Assembly (NCBI GenBank): GCA_034437075.1
Contig: DAOTVD010000051.1
Location: forward strand, 1 to 17,431
Source: DAOTVD01 sp034437075
Lineage (GTDB): Bacteria; Chloroflexota; Anaerolineae; Aggregatilineales; J027
DNA: 17,431 nt
Reading direction: 5' to 3'
The notes under the pieces are model-generated. The model saw only the letters and a list, made by a program, of their open reading frames with translations. It was not told the DNA's origin and searched no databases. A program made the position numbers and the translations under genes. Within the stretch, counting starts at the first letter, position 1. Each line of letters starts with the position of its first letter. Shown here one piece after another: positions 7,364-14,467 of the stretch.

Positions 7364-7882
7364 ATGTCGTTTTTGGATCGTTTGCGCCAAACCGCCCAGG
7401 TTATCCTCGCCTGGCTGCGCCTGCCGGATGATACCCCCGCGCGGCATCATCTGCGCCCAGCGGAATACGAACTCTTTCGCCGGATGGCCCGCGCCGAAAA
7501 GGCGCATCATTTGCGGGTGTATCATGATTTATGCGCCGATGGCTATGACCATCCCGCGTTGTTGACGGCGGCACTCTTGCATGACGTGGGCAAAACGCGC
7601 TATCGTTTCATGTTGCCGCATAAAATTTTGGTGGTGCTGGTCAAGACCTTGGCCCCGGTGCACTTCAATATCTGGAGCCAACGCCCGCCCGGTGGCTGGG
7701 AAACGCCGTTTGTCCTTAGCGCCCAGCATCCGCAATGGAGCGCTGAATTTTGTGAAGCGCTGGGCACAGACCCCTTGAGTATCGAACTCATCCGGCGGCA
7801 CCAAGAACGGCACACCCGCCCGCCCCAATCCGAAGCTGACCGTCTCTTGCGCATACTGCAAGCGGCGGATGATCGAAACTAA
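7364..7882 (+). CDS. HD-domain metal-dependent phosphohydrolase-like protein
   Basis: The 172-aa protein carries an HD-type signature: a His in AEKAHHLRVYH (48/49, 54), the His-Asp doublet in LLHDVGK (73-77), a further His in SAQHPQW (122) and Asp in ILQAADD (169). The spacing fits a single HD domain that binds one or two divalent metals and cuts phosphoester bonds, typically in nucleotides. The exact substrate is not evident. It lacks the HD-GYP motif, so a c-di-GMP phosphodiesterase is not supported. The gene begins 6 nt after the M50 stop without a visible ribosome site, suggesting translational coupling. The next gene starts 13 nt downstream. HD genes of this style sit in several Chloroflexi operons, from memory only. 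Confidence 0.88.
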   Translation: MSFLDRLRQTAQVILAWLRLPDDTPARHHLRPAEYELFRRMARAEKAHHLRVYHDLCADGYDHPALLTAALLHDVGKTRYRFMLPHKILVVLVKTLAPVHFNIWSQRPPGGWETPFVLSAQHPQWSAEFCEALGTDPLSIELIRRHQERHTRPPQSEADRLLRILQAADDRN

Positions 7883-7895
7883 GAAGGGATAGGCC

Positions 7896-8939
7896 ATGAG
7901 CCAAACTATTACCGTCGCAATCGTGGGTCTAAATCGTTTAACGGCGTCTTTAGGTATGGCCCTGCGGGCACATAGCGAACAACCTAAAACCGAGCTTTCT
8001 TTTTTGGTACGGGGCCAAGATGGCAATCGTACGGCTATGAATGCTGCGCGCGAACTGCGCGCCCTAGATGAGACAGTCGGCAATGCGCGGGATGTCGTAA
8101 AAGATGCGCATATCGTGATTACCTCTTTGCCGCCGGGCGTCATCCATGACGTTTATGAGTATTTTGCGCCGAACCTGAAACCCGGCGCCGTCGTGCTCGA
8201 TATGTCCGTTTTTAAGCAAGCCATCGTCGATTTAGCACGGTCAGTCTTCGTAACAGGCGAGGACGGAAAACCCGTGGCGCATCTGGTGGGCATTCAACCC
8301 CTGGTGCACAACGACTATCTCTTTGAGCCGCGTATGGATGTCGACGCGGCAGATGTGCATTTATTCACGGGCAGCGATATGCTCATCGTGCCGGATGTGC
8401 GCGCCTCGCAAGATGCCGTCAAACTAGCCACCGATTTGGCCGAAATCCTTCAGATGCAACCGCGCTATTTGACCACGGACGAATATGATAGCGTAGCAGA
8501 TTTTACTGAGCGTCTACCGCTGTTGTTGGGCTTTGCGTTGTTTGCCAGCATGCACACCGCCCCCGGACGCCTCGATCTGATGCGGGCGGTGAACCCCAAT
8601 TTGGCTTTGATGATGCATGCCCTGCGGGATGCCGAAGGCAGTGACTTACACCGGATGTGGCGTTACCAACCAGAGAACACCCACCAACGCCTGGATGAAC
8701 TCATCGCGATGCTAAGCCACCTGCGCGACACGCTGACCGCCGAGGATGACGACGCCGCGCGCGAAGATATTGATGCCACGCTGAAAGCTTTTCGTAACTG
8801 GCAAACCCGCCGCGCTCAGCGTGATTGGGATACTTACCAGGACGACAAACCTAAAGCAACCCAGTTTGGCTTATTCGGCGCATTGGGGAATCTCTTTGGT
8901 GGGGGCCGCCCCCGGGATGAAGATCAGCCCAGCAGATAA
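7896..8939 (+). CDS. TyrA-fold NAD(P)-binding protein, prephenate dehydrogenase-like but missing the catalytic His
   Basis: The product has 347 residues. The N-terminus is a Rossmann fold: strand TVAIVGLNRLTASLG (6-20) with a modified glycine loop, AHIVITSLPPGVIHDVYE (71-88), and LKPGAVVLDMSVFKQAIVD (95-113). This layout matches prephenate dehydrogenases and related 6-phosphogluconate-type dehydrogenases, and a helical domain follows (about 166-280). Prephenate dehydrogenase normally has HPM(x)G at the end of the Rossmann domain; here the matching position reads VGIQPLVHND, with Gln134 in place of His. A true TyrA function is therefore doubtful. The C-terminus ends in a Gly/Phe-rich segment (QFGLFGALGNLFGGG) and a charged tail not expected in TyrA. 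An AAGGGA site lies 6 nt before ATG 7896. It is the last gene of the operon. Confidence 0.8.
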   Translation: MSQTITVAIVGLNRLTASLGMALRAHSEQPKTELSFLVRGQDGNRTAMNAARELRALDETVGNARDVVKDAHIVITSLPPGVIHDVYEYFAPNLKPGAVVLDMSVFKQAIVDLARSVFVTGEDGKPVAHLVGIQPLVHNDYLFEPRMDVDAADVHLFTGSDMLIVPDVRASQDAVKLATDLAEILQMQPRYLTTDEYDSVADFTERLPLLLGFALFASMHTAPGRLDLMRAVNPNLALMMHALRDAEGSDLHRMWRYQPENTHQRLDELIAMLSHLRDTLTAEDDDAAREDIDATLKAFRNWQTRRAQRDWDTYQDDKPKATQFGLFGALGNLFGGGRPRDEDQPSR

Positions 8940-8977
8940 GCTATATTGATCCGCTGGCGAGACTATGCTATCCTTGT

Positions 8978-9006
8978 CGCTATTGATACATTTTCTCAAT
9001 AAAGCG
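8978..9006. promoter_or_regulatory. Candidate operator overlapping the metal-transporter promoter
   Basis: An inverted repeat TATTGA (8981-8986) / TCAATA (8996-9001) with a 9-nt centre is flanked by CGC (8978-8980) and GCG (9004-9006), offset by two bases. It covers the -35 element and the spacer, where a repressor would block RNA polymerase. In metal importer operons this position is usually bound by a Fur/Zur- or MntR-type repressor. The bases do not match a consensus I know, so the regulator is open. Confidence 0.35.
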
Positions 9007-9011
9007 ATAAC
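8983..9011 (+). promoter_or_regulatory. Promoter of the metal ABC transporter operon, leaderless type
   Basis: TTGATA (8983-8988), a 17-nt spacer, and GATAAC (9006-9011) form a plausible sigma-70 promoter. ATG 9017 begins five bases after the -10 element. The sequence before the ATG (AATAAAGCGATAACACCAC) contains no Shine-Dalgarno, so translation of a leaderless mRNA is the simplest reading. Confidence 0.45.
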
Positions 9012-9016
9012 ACCAC

Positions 9017-9811
9017 ATGCGTAAAACCCAATCCCCTAGCGCGCGCGTTCCCGCGCTGGTTGTAGAAGATTTTTCGGCAGGGTACCCTGGCGCACGGCAT
9101 GTGCTGCGCCATGTCGGCTTTTCTGTGATGCCGGGCGACTATATTGGCATTCTAGGGCCGAATGGCGCGGGCAAAAGTACCTTGTTCAAAGCGATTGCCG
9201 GGCTCATTCCACATGAAACGGGCTGTATTTCCATTCATGGCGAAAACTGCCGACGTAGCCACAATCTGGTAGGCTATGTTCCGCAGATTGAAAATATCGA
9301 CTGGAATTTTCCGGCCACGGTGCGCGATGTCGTCATGATGGGGCGTACCCGGCAGATCGGCTGGTTTCTGCCCGCGACACCTGCTCATTGGCGCAAGGTG
9401 GATTCTCTGCTCGACCGGGTCGGCATGGCGGATTTTCGGCAGCGCCAAATCGGGGCGCTGAGCGGCGGGCAACGTCGCCGGGTCTTCATCGCGCGGGCGC
9501 TGGCCCAAGAGACCGACGTCTTATTGTTGGATGAACCCTTCAGCGGGGTGGATATTTCCGCCGAGCGCGAAATTCAAGAAGCGCTCGACCAACTCAATGC
9601 GGAGGGCATTACCATCATCGTTGCCACCCACGATATGGAAATGGCCCAAACCCAGTTTGATCGTCTGTTGCTGCTCAAGCATCGGGTTATTGCCTATGGC
9701 ACGCCGAAAGAAGTCTTTACGCCAGGGGCCTTGCGCGAAGCCTACGGGCGCCGCGTCGGGGTTATCGAACACGGCAACCAGACGGTCATTGTCGCGGATT
9801 TTCACGCCTGA
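9017..9811 (+). CDS. ATP-binding protein of a manganese/zinc-type ABC importer
   Basis: This 264-aa ABC ATPase has Walker A GPNGAGKST (47-55), the Q-loop Gln90, signature LSGGQ (148-152), Walker B VLLLDEP (168-174, Glu173) and the H-loop His205. The stretch IDWNFPATVRDVVMMGR (94-110) is typical of the ATPases of the Mn/Zn/Fe (ABC-3, MntB/TroB/ZnuC) family. It powers uptake of a divalent metal through the permease encoded next. The gene overlaps the permease start by one base (TGATG), so they are translated together. The N-terminal 12 residues before the first strand are a short extension. Which metal is carried cannot be told from the ATPase. All catalytic motifs are intact. Confidence 0.93.
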   Translation: MRKTQSPSARVPALVVEDFSAGYPGARHVLRHVGFSVMPGDYIGILGPNGAGKSTLFKAIAGLIPHETGCISIHGENCRRSHNLVGYVPQIENIDWNFPATVRDVVMMGRTRQIGWFLPATPAHWRKVDSLLDRVGMADFRQRQIGALSGGQRRRVFIARALAQETDVLLLDEPFSGVDISAEREIQEALDQLNAEGITIIVATHDMEMAQTQFDRLLLLKHRVIAYGTPKEVFTPGALREAYGRRVGVIEHGNQTVIVADFHA

Positions 9812-10674
9812 TGGACTTTCAAGAACTCTTTATCGACCCTGTGCAGCAATTTCAGTTTATGCGCAACGCCCTTATGGCGGCGGTGTTGGTCGGCAGCATG
9901 AGCGGCATTATCGGCACATTTGTCGTCATCCGAGGCATGTCCTTTTTTGGGGATGCGCTGGCCCATTCGGTGCTGCCGGGTGTGGCCATCGCCTACTATT
10001 TCGGGCGCGATTTGTTCCTGGGCGGGCTTATTGCTGGGGTGGTTTCGGCGCTAGGAATTGGTTGGCTGACTCGTGGCGAGCGCGTGCGCGAAGATACCGC
10101 GATTGGTGTCGTCTTCGTGACCATGTTCGCGCTGGGCATCGCGATTATCAGCGCCACCGAGAGTTATAGCACCGATCTGACGCATATTCTATTCGGCAAT
10201 ATCTTGGGCGTGCGCCCGGATGATTTGCGCATTATTCAATATTGTATGGTGGCTGTCATCGCGTTTGTAGTCTTGTTTTACAAAGAACTGCTGGTTATCA
10301 GCTTTGATCCTGCGCTGGGGCGCGTGCTGAAGCTCCCGACAGAAAGCTTGCGCCTGGCCTTACTCACTATGATCGCCGTGACCATCGTCGCGAGCCTGCG
10401 CACGGTGGGCGTCGCGCTGATGCTGGCCATGCTCATCACCCCCGCTGCGACCGCGCAATTGCTGGTTAAGCGCCTGCACTGGATGGTAATCCTGGCGGCG
10501 CTTATCGGGGCGTTCAGCGGGGCTGCCGGGCTCTACATCTCGTACTATCGCGACATCGCGCCGGGGCCGTCTATTGTGCTGACTGCTAGCGGGCTATTTG
10601 GGATTGTCTTCAGCACGCGACAGATTACCGACTGGATTGGTAGGCGCTTTCGCTTTAGCCATCCCGCCACCTGA
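9811..10674 (+). CDS. Membrane permease of a manganese/zinc-type ABC importer (ABC-3 family)
   Basis: The 287-aa protein has about eight to nine hydrophobic helices and the family signature RGMSFFGDALAHSVLPGVAI (41-60). It also has ALGIAIISATESYSTDLTHI, LFGNILGV before the central loop, and TVGVALMLAMLITPAATA in the C-terminal half. These place it in the ABC-3 permeases (ZnuB, MntC/TroC). It forms the channel for a divalent metal delivered by a periplasmic or lipoprotein binding protein. No such binding protein is encoded on either side; the next gene is convergent and unrelated. The binding protein must be elsewhere, or this two-gene set works with one from another locus. The stop lies 1 bp from the end of the convergent gene. 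Confidence 0.93.
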   Translation: MDFQELFIDPVQQFQFMRNALMAAVLVGSMSGIIGTFVVIRGMSFFGDALAHSVLPGVAIAYYFGRDLFLGGLIAGVVSALGIGWLTRGERVREDTAIGVVFVTMFALGIAIISATESYSTDLTHILFGNILGVRPDDLRIIQYCMVAVIAFVVLFYKELLVISFDPALGRVLKLPTESLRLALLTMIAVTIVASLRTVGVALMLAMLITPAATAQLLVKRLHWMVILAALIGAFSGAAGLYISYYRDIAPGPSIVLTASGLFGIVFSTRQITDWIGRRFRFSHPAT

Positions 10675-10675
10675 T

Positions 10676-12199
10676 TCAGTCATCGAAGCCCCTAAAGCCT
10701 GGCGGCAGATTTTCCATTCCTAGCGGAATATCTAGCCGATCGTCGCGATCATCCGGTGGCGGCGGGATGGGTTGGCGCCGAGTGGGGCTTGGCCGCCGCC
10801 GGGTGAACAGGCGTTGCTCGCCCGCGTACCAGACATCCCGCAAATACATGAACACCGCGCCCACCCCGGCGCTGGCCGCCACAATACTCAGCAGAAATTG
10901 TATCTGGCCGATGTCTTCACCCAGCGGCAAATTGACCACTAATGAGACCAGCAATACCCCTACGATGACAGCTAACCAGATTTCGCTAATGGCCGCCGGA
11001 GGCCGCCCGTTATAACGTTGCCAGGCTTCTTGCACCACGCGCAGCACCAGAAAGCCGATCACGAAACTGGTAATCGCGCGCCCCAAATACCAGAACATGA
11101 AAAAGAAACCACCCAATATTCCCAGATCAAAAACGACCATCAAAATCGCCACCATGATCGTGAGTTCGCTAAGCGTAATGATCGCGGTCACCAGGATGAT
11201 AACAAGGCTGGTGAGGATCAGTAGCAAGGCAATGGGAATCGAGGCCAAAAACAAGATGAGCCCCCAGCTAAACGCCGTCACGGGGCGCGTTTGCACACGA
11301 TAGCCCGACTCGGTGATGATGCCCGCAAAAATATTCAACATCATGACGCCCACCAGCCCCAACGCGGCCACGTCCTGAGCCGTACGAAAGATATAATTAC
11401 CAAAAATCTGCAAAAAGGTGTCGCGCTGTTCGGCTTCGGGCAAACTCCCCTGGGCGATGGATTGAATATACGTGGTGCGTCCGCCGACATAAGGCCGGGT
11501 CGTGATGCGTTGTGGCGCTTCATAGGTCAGGCTGCCCGTAATATAGCCTTCTCCCTCGGCAGGGCCCAGCGAGAAATTCAGCCCCGGTTGGCGAAAATCC
11601 ACCGAATAGAGCAAGGGCAAGCTCGATAGTGGGCGATTGCCTTCCTGGTCGCCCACAATGGCATCGACATCCCCAGCAATGGTGTTGCGAATGACTAAGG
11701 ATTGCCCCTGGAAATCCACATTGCCGTTAATGCGCCCATCAATGATCGCTTGATAGCCAAAAAAGATTAAATCGCCGGGGATGAGCGCTTGCGGCGAGAT
11801 TTCGACGCTGACACCAGCGGACACGACATCCGTGCGGGGGTTCGGGAAACGCGCCAAACCGGTAATATCCAGGTCTGCGCCCAGAAAATGGACATCTTGC
11901 TGCACAATGCCTTCGACGGTCAGTTGCCCGGCCACGACCCACAAGCCCCCCGTCACCTGCCCATCTACGGCGATGGTCACCTCGGAAGCTACCCCGATCA
12001 CATCGCCATCGACATAGCCATAGATGACCAGCGTATTACACAAAAAATAGAAGTCTTCGGCAATGACTTCATCGGCTTCAATCACGCATTCATCGCCGGT
12101 CAGCCCATCTGTCGCCTCGACCTGGCCCACCCACAGAAACAAACTGGCGATCAAAGCCAGGCACGCGACGATAAGATGTCGATAACGGCGCATAAGCAT
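10676..12199 (-). CDS. Secreted bactofilin-like beta-solenoid fused to a multi-pass membrane domain
   Basis: The 507-aa protein begins with a signal peptide (MRRYRHLIVACLALIASLFLW, likely cut near VEA-T at 29/30). An extracytoplasmic region (35-185) follows, made of short turns such as GYVDGDVIGVASEVTIAVDG, GQLTVEGIVQQDVHFLGADL and GRINGNVDFQGQSLVI. This right-handed beta-solenoid pattern is that of bactofilin / polymer-forming cytoskeletal proteins, but here it is exported. Cys38 and Cys54 could form a disulfide. A linker (190-262) leads to about six membrane helices between 275 and 455. A cytoplasmic-looking tail rich in Arg and Pro (466-485) ends GFRGFDD. The role is unknown; surface scaffolding or transport are guesses. 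Start ATG 12199 follows AAGGAG by 4 nt; ATG 12193 (10 nt) is an equally possible start, shortening it by two residues. Confidence 0.82.
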   Translation of the reverse strand: MLMRRYRHLIVACLALIASLFLWVGQVEATDGLTGDECVIEADEVIAEDFYFLCNTLVIYGYVDGDVIGVASEVTIAVDGQVTGGLWVVAGQLTVEGIVQQDVHFLGADLDITGLARFPNPRTDVVSAGVSVEISPQALIPGDLIFFGYQAIIDGRINGNVDFQGQSLVIRNTIAGDVDAIVGDQEGNRPLSSLPLLYSVDFRQPGLNFSLGPAEGEGYITGSLTYEAPQRITTRPYVGGRTTYIQSIAQGSLPEAEQRDTFLQIFGNYIFRTAQDVAALGLVGVMMLNIFAGIITESGYRVQTRPVTAFSWGLILFLASIPIALLLILTSLVIILVTAIITLSELTIMVAILMVVFDLGILGGFFFMFWYLGRAITSFVIGFLVLRVVQEAWQRYNGRPPAAISEIWLAVIVGVLLVSLVVNLPLGEDIGQIQFLLSIVAASAGVGAVFMYLRDVWYAGEQRLFTRRRPSPTRRQPIPPPPDDRDDRLDIPLGMENLPPGFRGFDD

Positions 12200-12203
12200 T
12201 CAT

Positions 12204-12209
12204 CTCCTT
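12204..12209 (-). promoter_or_regulatory. Shine-Dalgarno of the bactofilin-like gene
   Basis: Reading leftwards the sequence is AAGGAG, a full match to the canonical ribosome site. It lies 4 nt before ATG 12199 and 10 nt before ATG 12193, so it does not settle which is used. It contrasts with the leaderless-type starts elsewhere in the window. Confidence 0.7.
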
Positions 12210-12222
12210 GCACAACGGGGCA

Positions 12223-12251
12223 ATTATAGCGAAAATTGGGCGCTATGTTGA
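12223..12251 (-). promoter_or_regulatory. Promoter of the bactofilin-like gene
   Basis: Reading leftwards, TCAACA (12251-12246) is followed after 17 nt by a perfect TATAAT (12228-12223). The predicted transcript has a leader of about 15-18 nt holding the AAGGAG site. The promoter overlaps the first codons of the divergent glycosyltransferase gene. Confidence 0.6.
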
Positions 12252-14101
12252 AACGACACAGTTGGTTTCTAATCGGGCTGGGGGCACTAGCCATTATCTA
12301 TGGGCTCAGCTTACAGACCATCCCGAATGGTTCATCTCATCCTTACATGATTGATGTCGGTGAAACCCAGGTGGCTTTGCATGTATGGGGCGTTTTACAC
12401 CCCACGGGGTATCCCCTTTATACGGTCCTGGGCAATCTATTCACCCCCTTGCCCGTTTTGCTAGGGATTAACCCAGCCGCGAGCACGAGCTTGTTTTCAA
12501 CCCTATGGACGCTCTTGGCCCTGGTTGGGGTGTATGCTCTGCTCTACCGTACCACAGATAGGCCATTCATGGCAGCAAGCGGCATTTTCTGGCTGGGGCT
12601 GGCCCAAAGTATCTGGATGCATAGCGTCGTGGCCGAGGTATATAGCCTGAGCCTGGCCATTCTAGTCGCGTTATGGTGGGTGGCGCTGGTCCCCAGGCTT
12701 TCCCTACGCGAGCGCGTCTTATGGTTGGCGTTTCTGGGCGGTGTGGGGGTGGCGCATCATCGCGCGCTAGCCTTTACGGCCCCGGCCCTGCTGTGGGCCA
12801 TCTGGCCCCAACTACGCGCGCTGGACTGGCGGCGTTGGCCCTCCTTAGTGATGGGCGGATTGCTGCTGGGTCTGTTGGGCTTCGCGCCTTATCTATATGT
12901 GCTGTTGCGCGCCTGGGCTTCCGCTGAATGGCTGTATGCCGATGACCTGGCGACTTGGGACGGCTTTTGGTTCTTCTTTTGGGGCCGCGAAGCAGATTAT
13001 CTGGTGACGACGCCGGATACCCTGGCGGGTTGGGGCGAAAACCTGCGCGGTACGCTGGACATTTTGCAACGCGAGATCACCCTGCCGGGCCTGCTGGTGG
13101 GCGTTGCGTGCCTGTTATATGCCAGTTGGCGGGGTGACGGTCGGCGTGTGGCGCAAGTGGCCGGGCTCAGCGCGCTGGGGTATTTCGCCTTCGCGGTCAG
13201 TTACCATCGCGCGGTGCTGCCCGAAGCCATTCTGATGATGTGTTTACCCTCCTTGGCCATCGGCGTAGCCCTGACGCTGGCCCGCGTGCGCGAATGGTCG
13301 CGGGCCTGGGGCTATGTTACGGCAACGGCCAGCATTGCATGGGGCTTGCTCCTCATCCCAATACATATCGACTTCATAGAAGCGCTGACGACGGATGAAA
13401 CCGGCTTGCGGTCGATTGCCGCCGCGCGCAACGTACCACGCAATGCGCTCGAAGAACCGGTTTTTATGTTGAGTTGGGGGCCACGCTATTTTGCCGCGTC
13501 GTATTCGCGACTCGTGACGGCTGATAATGCCGATTTACGCATGGTCGATCATCGGGCGGATTTTTCAGCATTGGCAGCGCAAGGCGCCACGTTTTACACC
13601 GAACCGGATACCCTGTTTGGCTACCCGCTTGGCTGGTGGCAAGCGCGCATCGGCCAGGTCTACTTGACATCAGCGGGGCCGAATCTGGTACGCTTGGGCA
13701 CCGCGCCGCGCCTGGTGGAAGATTTGCCCGCAGCCGAACGTCAAACCTATATCACGGACGGTATTTGGCTAGCAGGTACACAGCTACGCTGTACGGCGGA
13801 TGACATCATTTTGTCTGTGGGGTGGTATGCCCGCCAGGCACCCTCGCGCGACTTAAGCGTGAAAGTCCACCTGGCCCGTGCCGGGGATGAGCGCCCGCTG
13901 GCCCAAGCCGACGCCCGCGCCCCAGTGCACGGTTGGCGCCCCACAAGCACCTGGCTGGCGGATGAACTGGTTACCGACCATTATCAATTGCCGCGCTTGC
14001 CGGGTGGGGAGCAAATCATCCTGGGAATGTACGAACAGCAAGCCGATGGGCGCTTCGCGAACTACGGCGATACGCCAATCTCCCTGACCGGTTGTGATTA
14101 A
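12245..14101 (+). CDS. DUF2723 (TMEM260-like) membrane glycosyltransferase
   Basis: The product has 618 residues from ATG 12245. The N-terminal half shows the DUF2723 hallmarks: IDVGETQVALHVWGVLHPTG (36-55) running into YPLYTVLGNLF, and the later MHSVVAEVYSLSLAIL (125-140). Asp37, Glu40, His52 and Glu131 sit where the family keeps its catalytic-type acidic and His residues. About ten hydrophobic helices span 8-430. A soluble domain (about 435-618) lies outside and ends in a beta-rich segment. Family members use polyprenyl-phosphate sugars; the animal relative TMEM260 is a protein O-mannosyltransferase. Transfer of a sugar to exported proteins or surface glycans is likely, and the Thr-rich kinase ectodomain is a conceivable acceptor (inference). 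A TTG nine bases upstream (12236) is in frame but has no better ribosome site. Confidence 0.85.
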   Translation: MLKRHSWFLIGLGALAIIYGLSLQTIPNGSSHPYMIDVGETQVALHVWGVLHPTGYPLYTVLGNLFTPLPVLLGINPAASTSLFSTLWTLLALVGVYALLYRTTDRPFMAASGIFWLGLAQSIWMHSVVAEVYSLSLAILVALWWVALVPRLSLRERVLWLAFLGGVGVAHHRALAFTAPALLWAIWPQLRALDWRRWPSLVMGGLLLGLLGFAPYLYVLLRAWASAEWLYADDLATWDGFWFFFWGREADYLVTTPDTLAGWGENLRGTLDILQREITLPGLLVGVACLLYASWRGDGRRVAQVAGLSALGYFAFAVSYHRAVLPEAILMMCLPSLAIGVALTLARVREWSRAWGYVTATASIAWGLLLIPIHIDFIEALTTDETGLRSIAAARNVPRNALEEPVFMLSWGPRYFAASYSRLVTADNADLRMVDHRADFSALAAQGATFYTEPDTLFGYPLGWWQARIGQVYLTSAGPNLVRLGTAPRLVEDLPAAERQTYITDGIWLAGTQLRCTADDIILSVGWYARQAPSRDLSVKVHLARAGDERPLAQADARAPVHGWRPTSTWLADELVTDHYQLPRLPGGEQIILGMYEQQADGRFANYGDTPISLTGCD

Positions 14102-14249
14102 CGAGAACGACTGGCGATATTCAGGGAATTTCATTTGAGCGAAAAGCCCCGGGTGTGCTACCATTCTAGGCAACCGGGTGTGGCACCAAGCTGGCGCATT
14201 AGCCCACAAGTCGTTGGGCGCAGCCTTAGATGGCCAACCGGGGTAGGTA

Positions 14250-14278
14250 TTGCCAGTTTGCAGGATAAAGGATAAAGT
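14250..14278 (+). promoter_or_regulatory. Possible promoter of the receiver/PHP operon
   Basis: TTGCCA (14250-14255), 17 nt, then TAAAGT (14273-14278). The -35 is identical to that of the 6170 promoter. If used, it gives a 5' untranslated region of about 180 nt before the TTG at 14468, unusually long compared with the rest of the window. Confidence 0.35.
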
Positions 14279-14379
14279 GTTAGCAGTGGACCGACATCAT
14301 ATAAGTACGATCATCTGGCCCAAATCAATTGCATTAGCCCCCAACGCCCACTTTGATGATGACCACGGTGATGCCCTAA

Positions 14380-14409
14380 CGTCTCGTTGCGCAGCGTCAC
14401 TTATAGACG
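14380..14409 (+). other. Possible RNA hairpin in the leader of the receiver/PHP operon
   Basis: CGTCT (14380-14384) pairs with AGACG (14405-14409), and directly inside it CGTT (14385-14388) can pair with AGCG (14393-14396), leaving an 8-nt bulge on the right. It lies 58 nt before the start codon. Whether it folds or regulates is unknown. Confidence 0.25.
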
Positions 14410-14456
14410 ACTGCCGCCCCACGGACGCACGATCGCATAAGTTCAGACACGAGGAT

Positions 14457-14460
14457 GAGG
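14457..14460 (+). promoter_or_regulatory. Shine-Dalgarno deciding the TTG start of the receiver gene
   Basis: GAGG is 7 nt before the TTG at 14468. TTG gives the normal receiver N-terminus MPRIMLVDDD. The first in-frame ATG (14480) would remove the first half of strand 1. Confidence 0.65.
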
Positions 14461-14467
14461 TAGGCCC

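Larger units (their letters stand above)
14102..14467. other. Non-coding gap of 366 bp between glycosyltransferase and receiver genes
   Basis: I see no convincing gene here. A 76-codon open frame on the plus strand (14250-14480) has an unnatural composition and runs into the receiver gene in another frame. The gap holds a direct repeat CCGGGTGTG (14149-14157 and 14174-14182), a short hairpin GCCCA/TGGGC (14202-14206 with 14215-14219) without a T-run, a tandem AGGATAA doublet (14262-14275), a promoter-like pair, and a two-part hairpin near 14380-14409. No tRNA cloverleaf was found by eye. Confidence 0.6.

Noticed and set aside
7364..7882. HD-GYP c-di-GMP phosphodiesterase
   Set aside because: Only an HD pattern is present; no GYP motif follows.
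7896..8939. Straight naming as prephenate dehydrogenase (tyrA)
   Set aside because: The catalytic His of the HPM motif is replaced by Gln, and the C-terminus is atypical.
8978..9006. Calling the inverted repeat a Zur or MntR box
   Set aside because: The bases do not match a consensus I can recall, and no regulator gene is nearby.
14141..14240. tRNA or other structured RNA in the region of CCGGGTGTG repeats
   Set aside because: No acceptor stem, T-loop or anticodon arm could be lined up; only short imperfect stems were seen.
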